Below, one piece after another: positions 59,962 to 64,000 of a stretch of 64,000 bases of DNA. The first letter of the stretch is position 1. The number at the start of each line of letters is the position of its first letter. The notes beneath the pieces were generated by a model. That model did not search any database, was not told where the DNA came from, and worked only from the letters and a program-made list of their open reading frames with translations. Source of the stretch: Sphingomonas sp. G-3-2-10. Lineage in GTDB: Bacteria; Pseudomonadota; Alphaproteobacteria; Sphingomonadales; Sphingomonadaceae. The position numbers and the translations under genes were made by a program. Location of the stretch: contig NZ_JABBFY010000002.1 in assembly GCF_012927115.1 (NCBI RefSeq), positions 372,001-436,000 of the forward strand, written 5' to 3'.

Positions 59962-60807
59962 TCAGTCTCCGGTAAGGCGATAGACCCGCTCGGCATTGCG
60001 CCAGAAGAAGCGCTCGCGATCCACCTCGCTCCAGTTGGCGCTCAGCGCCTGCGCCAGCCGGAACCACGCCATGAATCCGCCCGCGACTTCGCTGACCGGC
60101 CAGTCGCTGCCGAACAGGATGCGCTCCGGCCCGAACGCTTCGGCGCAGGCGCGGGCGTACCAGAGGATCTCGTCGGGAACCCACTTCTCCCAATCGGCTT
60201 CGGTGATCAGGCCGGAGATCTTGCACACGACATTGGGGAAGGCCGCGAGTTCGCGCATGTCGCTGTGCCACGGCTCGCGCAGCGCCGCGGCGATGCCCGG
60301 CTTGGCGCAATGATCGAGCACGAACTGCCCGTCGGGACAGGCGCGCACCAGTCCGATCGTCTCGCCGATCTGGGGATGTTTGAGGCACAATTCGAAATGG
60401 AGGCCGCGGTCATGGACTTCGCGCACGCCCGCGACGAACCGGTCCTGCACGGCGAAGCCGGCGGGCTTGTCCTGGATATTGTCGCGGATGCCCCGCACCA
60501 GCGGCATCGCCGCCAGCCGGTCGAGCGTAGCCTTCCACTCGTCGTCGAGAAACGACACCCGCGCGACGATGCCCTGGATGCGAGGATCGGCTTGCGCCAG
60601 CCCCGCGACCCATTCGGCTTCCGCTACCGAGCAGCGGGCATGTGCGTCGCATTCCACGAACACCATTCGCCGGACCGGCACTTCGGCGGATGCCCGCTGA
60701 TAGTCGCTCAGGTGAAAGCTCCGGTCGAACGGCGACCCCTTCTCGATCCACGGATAGTGAAGGGTATCGACGTCCCAGAAGTGCGCGTGCGTGTCGATGA
60801 CGTGCAT
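59962..60807 (-). CDS. Amidohydrolase-family sugar lactonase (L-fuconolactonase/rhamnonolactonase-like)
   Basis: A 281-residue TIM-barrel hydrolase of COG3618. The HxH metal motif is DTHAHFW near the N-terminus; LDHCAKPGI and the late FGSDWPV aspartate complete the site. Relatives hydrolyse L-fucono- or L-rhamnono-lactone. I start at the ATG at 60807 (MHVIDTHAHF). It begins 19 bases after the beta-helix protein stop, so both are in the minus-strand operon upstream of the IclR gene. Confidence 0.88.
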   Translation of the reverse strand: MHVIDTHAHFWDVDTLHYPWIEKGSPFDRSFHLSDYQRASAEVPVRRMVFVECDAHARCSVAEAEWVAGLAQADPRIQGIVARVSFLDDEWKATLDRLAAMPLVRGIRDNIQDKPAGFAVQDRFVAGVREVHDRGLHFELCLKHPQIGETIGLVRACPDGQFVLDHCAKPGIAAALREPWHSDMRELAAFPNVVCKISGLITEADWEKWVPDEILWYARACAEAFGPERILFGSDWPVSEVAGGFMAWFRLAQALSANWSEVDRERFFWRNAERVYRLTGD

Positions 60808-60826
60808 GCCCGCCAGGTTCCTCCCG

Positions 60827-62068
60827 TTACAGGTTGTTGGCGACAACCTTGTTCGCGCCGGTCGCGCCGTTCTGAAGCCCGCCTGACAGGTTCCGGCGCA
60901 CCTCGTTGGCGACGATCATGTAATTGTCCGACGCACCGGGAGCGATATAGATTCCATAGGCCTGGGTGTTCGCGAAGCCGTCGGCGGTGCCGATCATGTT
61001 GCCCAGGATCTGGAAATCGCTGACCCCGGCCGAGACGTTGATGCCGTAGTGCCGCCGCGGCGCGCCGCGCGAATTGCCGGTGATCGTCGAATCCTTGATC
61101 GTCAAGTTGCGCGCGCCCGGCTCGACCAGGATGCCGTCGCCGCCATTATTGTAGATGCGCGAGTCGGTGATGCTCAGGCCGTCGACATCCTTCACGATGA
61201 CACCATGCACCGCGGCGGTCGCCGACCAGCTGTTGGTCAACCGCATCGACTGGGCCGCCTGGAAATTCCAGCCCACGCCGTTCAGCGTGTCGGCCAGGCA
61301 ATTGGTGAAGAAGCCGAAATTGGGCGGCACCTTGTTCTGGCTGTTCTGGAACAGGAAGCCGGTATGGCCGCCGGTGACGTTGACGTTGATCGCATAGATG
61401 CCGCCGACGCCGGTATCGAACACCGCACCGACCGAGCCGGTGCTGTCGTCATACTGGTTGATCTCGAGGTCGGAGAGATACACGTCGCCCACTTCGGCGA
61501 AGTAGAGGCTCTGCTTGCTGGCATAGGTGATCACGCTGTCCTGCACGAACACCTGGTTGCCGTCGTTCACCCAGATTCCGGTGCTCATGAATGCATTGGT
61601 CGCGGCGCGGCCGATGTTGAGCTGCTGGAAATAGGTGCGCCAGCAATTGTTGCACAGGATGCCGAAACCGGTCGGGTTCGGCGTGGAGTAGAACATCTCC
61701 AGATCACGGATCTGGATGCGATCGATCGGGTTGCCGTCGTTCGAGATGTGGAAGATGTGCGCGGTGCCGTTGGTCTGGACCAAAGTCGTCGTCGCGCTGC
61801 TGGTGCCATAGATGGTGGTATTGTGGTTGGCGATCCGCAACTGGCCGGTCAGGCGATAGACGCCGGTCGGGATATAGACGGCCTGACCGCTACCCGCGGC
61901 GCGGCTGATACAGGCCTGGATCTTGTCGGTATCGTCGGCGCCGCCATCGCCCTTCGCGCCGCAATCGGTCTGGACGTTCAGATCGCGCGGCGCGGCCGCC
62001 ACGGGTGTCGCGCTCAGCAGCATCGCGCTCATTGCAGCGCATAGGCCGGCAAAGATGGTCCGTGTCAT
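60827..62068 (-). CDS. Secreted right-handed beta-helix protein (Pectate_lyase_3-like)
   Basis: A 413-residue exported protein with a signal peptide (about 1-25, TPVAAAP). The start of the mature protein, DCGAKGDGGADDTDKIQACI, is the classic opening of Pectate_lyase_3/glycosyl hydrolase 28-like beta-helices. Then come many short repeat turns with N/T/I/G patterns (for example DSRIYNNGGDGILV and DSTITGNSRG). It may cleave or bind polysaccharide, but catalytic residues cannot be assigned. It sits between the SDR and lactonase genes, with short gaps, in the 6-deoxyhexose operon. Confidence 0.82.
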   Translation of the reverse strand: MTRTIFAGLCAAMSAMLLSATPVAAAPRDLNVQTDCGAKGDGGADDTDKIQACISRAAGSGQAVYIPTGVYRLTGQLRIANHNTTIYGTSSATTTLVQTNGTAHIFHISNDGNPIDRIQIRDLEMFYSTPNPTGFGILCNNCWRTYFQQLNIGRAATNAFMSTGIWVNDGNQVFVQDSVITYASKQSLYFAEVGDVYLSDLEINQYDDSTGSVGAVFDTGVGGIYAINVNVTGGHTGFLFQNSQNKVPPNFGFFTNCLADTLNGVGWNFQAAQSMRLTNSWSATAAVHGVIVKDVDGLSITDSRIYNNGGDGILVEPGARNLTIKDSTITGNSRGAPRRHYGINVSAGVSDFQILGNMIGTADGFANTQAYGIYIAPGASDNYMIVANEVRRNLSGGLQNGATGANKVVANNL

Positions 62069-62103
62069 TTCAGTCCCCTCTCCTGTCGTTGATTATGGTT
62101 GGA

Positions 62104-62832
62104 TCAGATCGACCAGCCCCCGTCGGCCATCACGGCCTGTCCGGTCATGAAGGCGGATTCGTCGGACGCGAGGTAGAGCGCGAGCGCCGCGATCTCACCG
62201 GGCTGGCCGAGCCTGCCCATCGGCTGGCGCGCCTTGAACGCGGCCAGCGCGGTTTCGAAATCGCCGGTCTCGCGCAGCCGGTCGTGGAGCGACGGCGTCT
62301 CGATCGTGCCAGGGCAGATCGCGTTGCAGCGGATGCCGCGCGTGACGTAGTCGACCGCGACCGACTTGGTCAGCCCGACCACCGCTGCCTTGGACATGCC
62401 ATAGGCGAAGCGGTTGGGCGCCCCCTTCGGCGCGCCGACGATCGACGCCATGTTGATGATCGATCCGCCGCCGCGCGCCAGCATCTCCGGCAGGAAGGCG
62501 CGGATCGTGCGGAACATCGCAGTCACGTTGACGTCGAGCGCCAGCGACCAGTCCGCATCGGTGCAATCGAGAACGGTGCCGGCGCTGACTACACCCGCGC
62601 AATTGAACAGCACGTCCACGCCGCCGATCCGGTCGCGCAGCGCATCGACCGCCGCCGCATCGGTGACGTCGAGCGCCGCCGGGGTGCAGCCGGCAATGCC
62701 CTCGAGCACTGCTGCATTGCGGTCCGTCGCCCAGACGGTCGCGCCTTCCGCCGCGAACAATTCGGCCGTGGTCCGGCCGATGCCCGCGCCCGCGCCGGTG
62801 ACGATCGCGGTCTTGCCCGCCAGCCGTCCCAT
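62104..62832 (-). CDS. SDR dehydrogenase (2-keto-3-deoxy-L-fuconate/rhamnonate 4-dehydrogenase-like)
   Basis: A 242-residue classical short-chain dehydrogenase. The NAD motif is TGAGAGIGR (about 12-20), NxAG is NCAG, and the catalytic tetrad is completed by Ser in NMASIVG and YGMSK. The C-terminal GIRCNAICPGTIETPSLHDRL stretch resembles KDF/KDR 4-dehydrogenases (LRA5, XCC4067) and DHRS6. It should make the 2,4-diketo acid for the FAH hydrolase. The ATG shares one base with the stop of the UxaA gene (TGATG), showing tight coupling. Confidence 0.88.
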   Translation of the reverse strand: MGRLAGKTAIVTGAGAGIGRTTAELFAAEGATVWATDRNAAVLEGIAGCTPAALDVTDAAAVDALRDRIGGVDVLFNCAGVVSAGTVLDCTDADWSLALDVNVTAMFRTIRAFLPEMLARGGGSIINMASIVGAPKGAPNRFAYGMSKAAVVGLTKSVAVDYVTRGIRCNAICPGTIETPSLHDRLRETGDFETALAAFKARQPMGRLGQPGEIAALALYLASDESAFMTGQAVMADGGWSI

Positions 62833-64000
62833 CAGCGGCCTCCCGGATGACAGGAGGGGCCGATCGCATCGATCGACTTGTAGTTCAGGATGAACTCGCG
62901 ATGCCCCAGCGCTTCCGACTTGCTGTGCTCGCCCCGCGCGATCGCCAGCACCAGCTGGAACAGTTCGTCGCCCACTTCGTCGAGCGTGGCTTCGCCCAGC
63001 ATGATGCGGCCGGCGTCCACGTCCATATCCTCGTGCATCCGCGCATAGGTTTCGGGATTGCCGGTGATCTTCACCACCGGCGCGATCACCGATCCGACGA
63101 CCGAGCCACGCCCCGTGGTGAACAGGGTCAGGTGCGCGCCGCACGAGATAAGTTCGACGATCTCGGCATTGTCGGCGATGTTGGGGAAGCCGAAGCGCGG
63201 CGCTTCCGCCGGCACCACGTCGAGCAGATACAGGCCGGGCTTGTCGGGCTGTTCGGCCGGGCGGATCACCCCGTCGATCGGGCGGCTGCCCGACTTCACA
63301 TAGGCGCCCGCCGACTTCTCCTCGAGCGTGGACAAGCCGCCCTCGGCATTGCCGGGGGAAAAGCTGCCATAGCCCATCGCGCGGTAATAGCTTTCGGCGT
63401 TCGCGATCGAGACGTTGATCGCCTCGGCCACGTCAGGCGAAGCCGCGCGGACGCTCATCGCGCCTTCGCAGCCTATCATCTCGCCGGTTTCCTCGAAGAT
63501 GCAGGTCGCCCCCGCATCGATCAGCCGGTCGAAAGCGCGGCCCACCGCCGGATTGGCGGCGATGCCGCTGGTCCCGTCCGATCCACCGCAGATCGTGCCG
63601 ATCGACAGCTCGGCCATCGTCATCGGCACGCGGATCTCGGTCTCGCGCATGACCGACTGGACCCGCTTCACCGCTTCCAGTGCGACATCGATGCCCGAGC
63701 GGGTGCCGCCGACTTCCTGGATGACGACAGTCTCGACCGGGCGGCCGCTGTTCGAGATGAACGCCCCGAGCCCCTCGCGGTCGAACCCCTCGCAGCCGAG
63801 CGACACCAGCACCGCGCCGCCCACATTGGGGTGCGTCGTCAGCGCCTTCATCATCCGCAGCGAATAGTCGTTGGGATAGCAGCCGGGGAAACCGAGCAGA
63901 TGCACGTCGGGATCGTCGGCGCGGTCGACCACGCGCCGCGCGACGTGATGGGCGCACTCGACAAGATAGACCACCGCAACCACGTTGCGGATGCCCTTGC
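62832..64000 (-). CDS. UxaA-family (altronate/galactarate-type) dehydratase, C-terminal part, cut by window edge
   Basis: The 389 codons in the window are the D-galactarate dehydratase/altronate hydrolase C-terminal domain (GD_AH_C). The reading frame enters from base 64000 as KGIRNVVAVVYLVECAHH. Conserved cysteines are in GFPGCYPND, SLGCEGFD, GTICGGSDGTSG and ELISCGAHLT, which may bind the metal. The enzyme dehydrates a sugar acid; the neighbours point to L-fuconate or L-rhamnonate, although the family is better known for altronate and galactarate. The stop is coupled to the SDR gene. Confidence 0.9.
   Translation of the reverse strand, partial: KGIRNVVAVVYLVECAHHVARRVVDRADDPDVHLLGFPGCYPNDYSLRMMKALTTHPNVGGAVLVSLGCEGFDREGLGAFISNSGRPVETVVIQEVGGTRSGIDVALEAVKRVQSVMRETEIRVPMTMAELSIGTICGGSDGTSGIAANPAVGRAFDRLIDAGATCIFEETGEMIGCEGAMSVRAASPDVAEAINVSIANAESYYRAMGYGSFSPGNAEGGLSTLEEKSAGAYVKSGSRPIDGVIRPAEQPDKPGLYLLDVVPAEAPRFGFPNIADNAEIVELISCGAHLTLFTTGRGSVVGSVIAPVVKITGNPETYARMHEDMDVDAGRIMLGEATLDEVGDELFQLVLAIARGEHSKSEALGHREFILNYKSIDAIGPSCHPGGR

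Noticed and set aside
1..64000. CRISPR arrays, rRNA genes, insertion sequences, prophage genes
   Set aside because: No regularly spaced repeats, rRNA signatures, transposase or phage structural motifs were found on either strand.

Overview
The window is high-GC, gene-dense alphaproteobacterial DNA, most likely from a Sphingomonas-type sphingomonad. The evidence is an SciP/DUF1153 cell-cycle protein, paired GlsB/YeaQ-like proteins, an Mla system with a STAS-MlaE fusion and an ABC auxiliary lipoprotein, many ATGA/GTGA stop-start overlaps, and a carbohydrate locus built around a TonB-dependent receptor. No rRNA, CRISPR array, transposase or integrase was seen. One complete tRNA gene is present, tRNA-Ser(GGA).

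Positions 1-30,000 are mostly housekeeping. They hold aroC (cut by the left edge), a GNAT acetyltransferase, fabI, a YihY/BrkB membrane protein, a DnaJ-class protein, a transglutaminase beside a fused circularly permuted ATP-grasp/alpha-E protein, pdxH, a cation diffusion facilitator, a PhzF protein, mnmA, sciP, two GlsB/YeaQ-like proteins around a SIMPL protein, an RND efflux pair, a DUF445 protein, a HAD phosphatase, mlaEFD plus lipoprotein, a secreted cyclophilin, tRNA-Ser, and a Ku-LigD end-joining operon preceded by a candidate EcfG general-stress promoter.

Positions 30,000-64,000 form a polysaccharide-utilisation region. The extracytoplasmic part comprises an ECF sigma factor, a GH93-like propeller protein, two sulfatases, an SGNH esterase, a TonB-dependent receptor, an alginate-lyase-fold protein that seems to lack its catalytic His and Tyr, two GH43-like propellers, a GH115 alpha-glucuronidase, a GH5-like hydrolase and a beta-helix protein. 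The cytoplasmic part has two oxidative branches. (a) A De Ley-Doudoroff-type branch for D-galactose/L-arabinose: sugar 1-dehydrogenase, IlvD/Edd dehydratase, SMP-30 lactonase, mutarotase, sodium:sugar symporter, KDGal kinase and KDPGal aldolase, with a FadR-type GntR regulator. (b) A 6-deoxyhexose (L-fucose/L-rhamnose-type) diketo-hydrolase branch: UxaA-family dehydratase, SDR, COG3618 lactonase and FAH-family hydrolase, with an IclR regulator and an FAD-linked lactate dehydrogenase. I infer a substrate that is an acidic, probably sulfated heteropolysaccharide containing uronic acid, galactose/arabinose and a 6-deoxyhexose.

The most interesting regulatory signal is a short AT-rich dyad (core ATAYGAYAWAT) in five intergenic regions of this half, including the one between the GntR gene and the symporter. 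It looks like a common operator joining the hydrolases, sulfatases, transporter and catabolic genes into one regulon. A separate palindrome overlapping the lactate-dehydrogenase promoter looks like a KdgR/IclR-type box.
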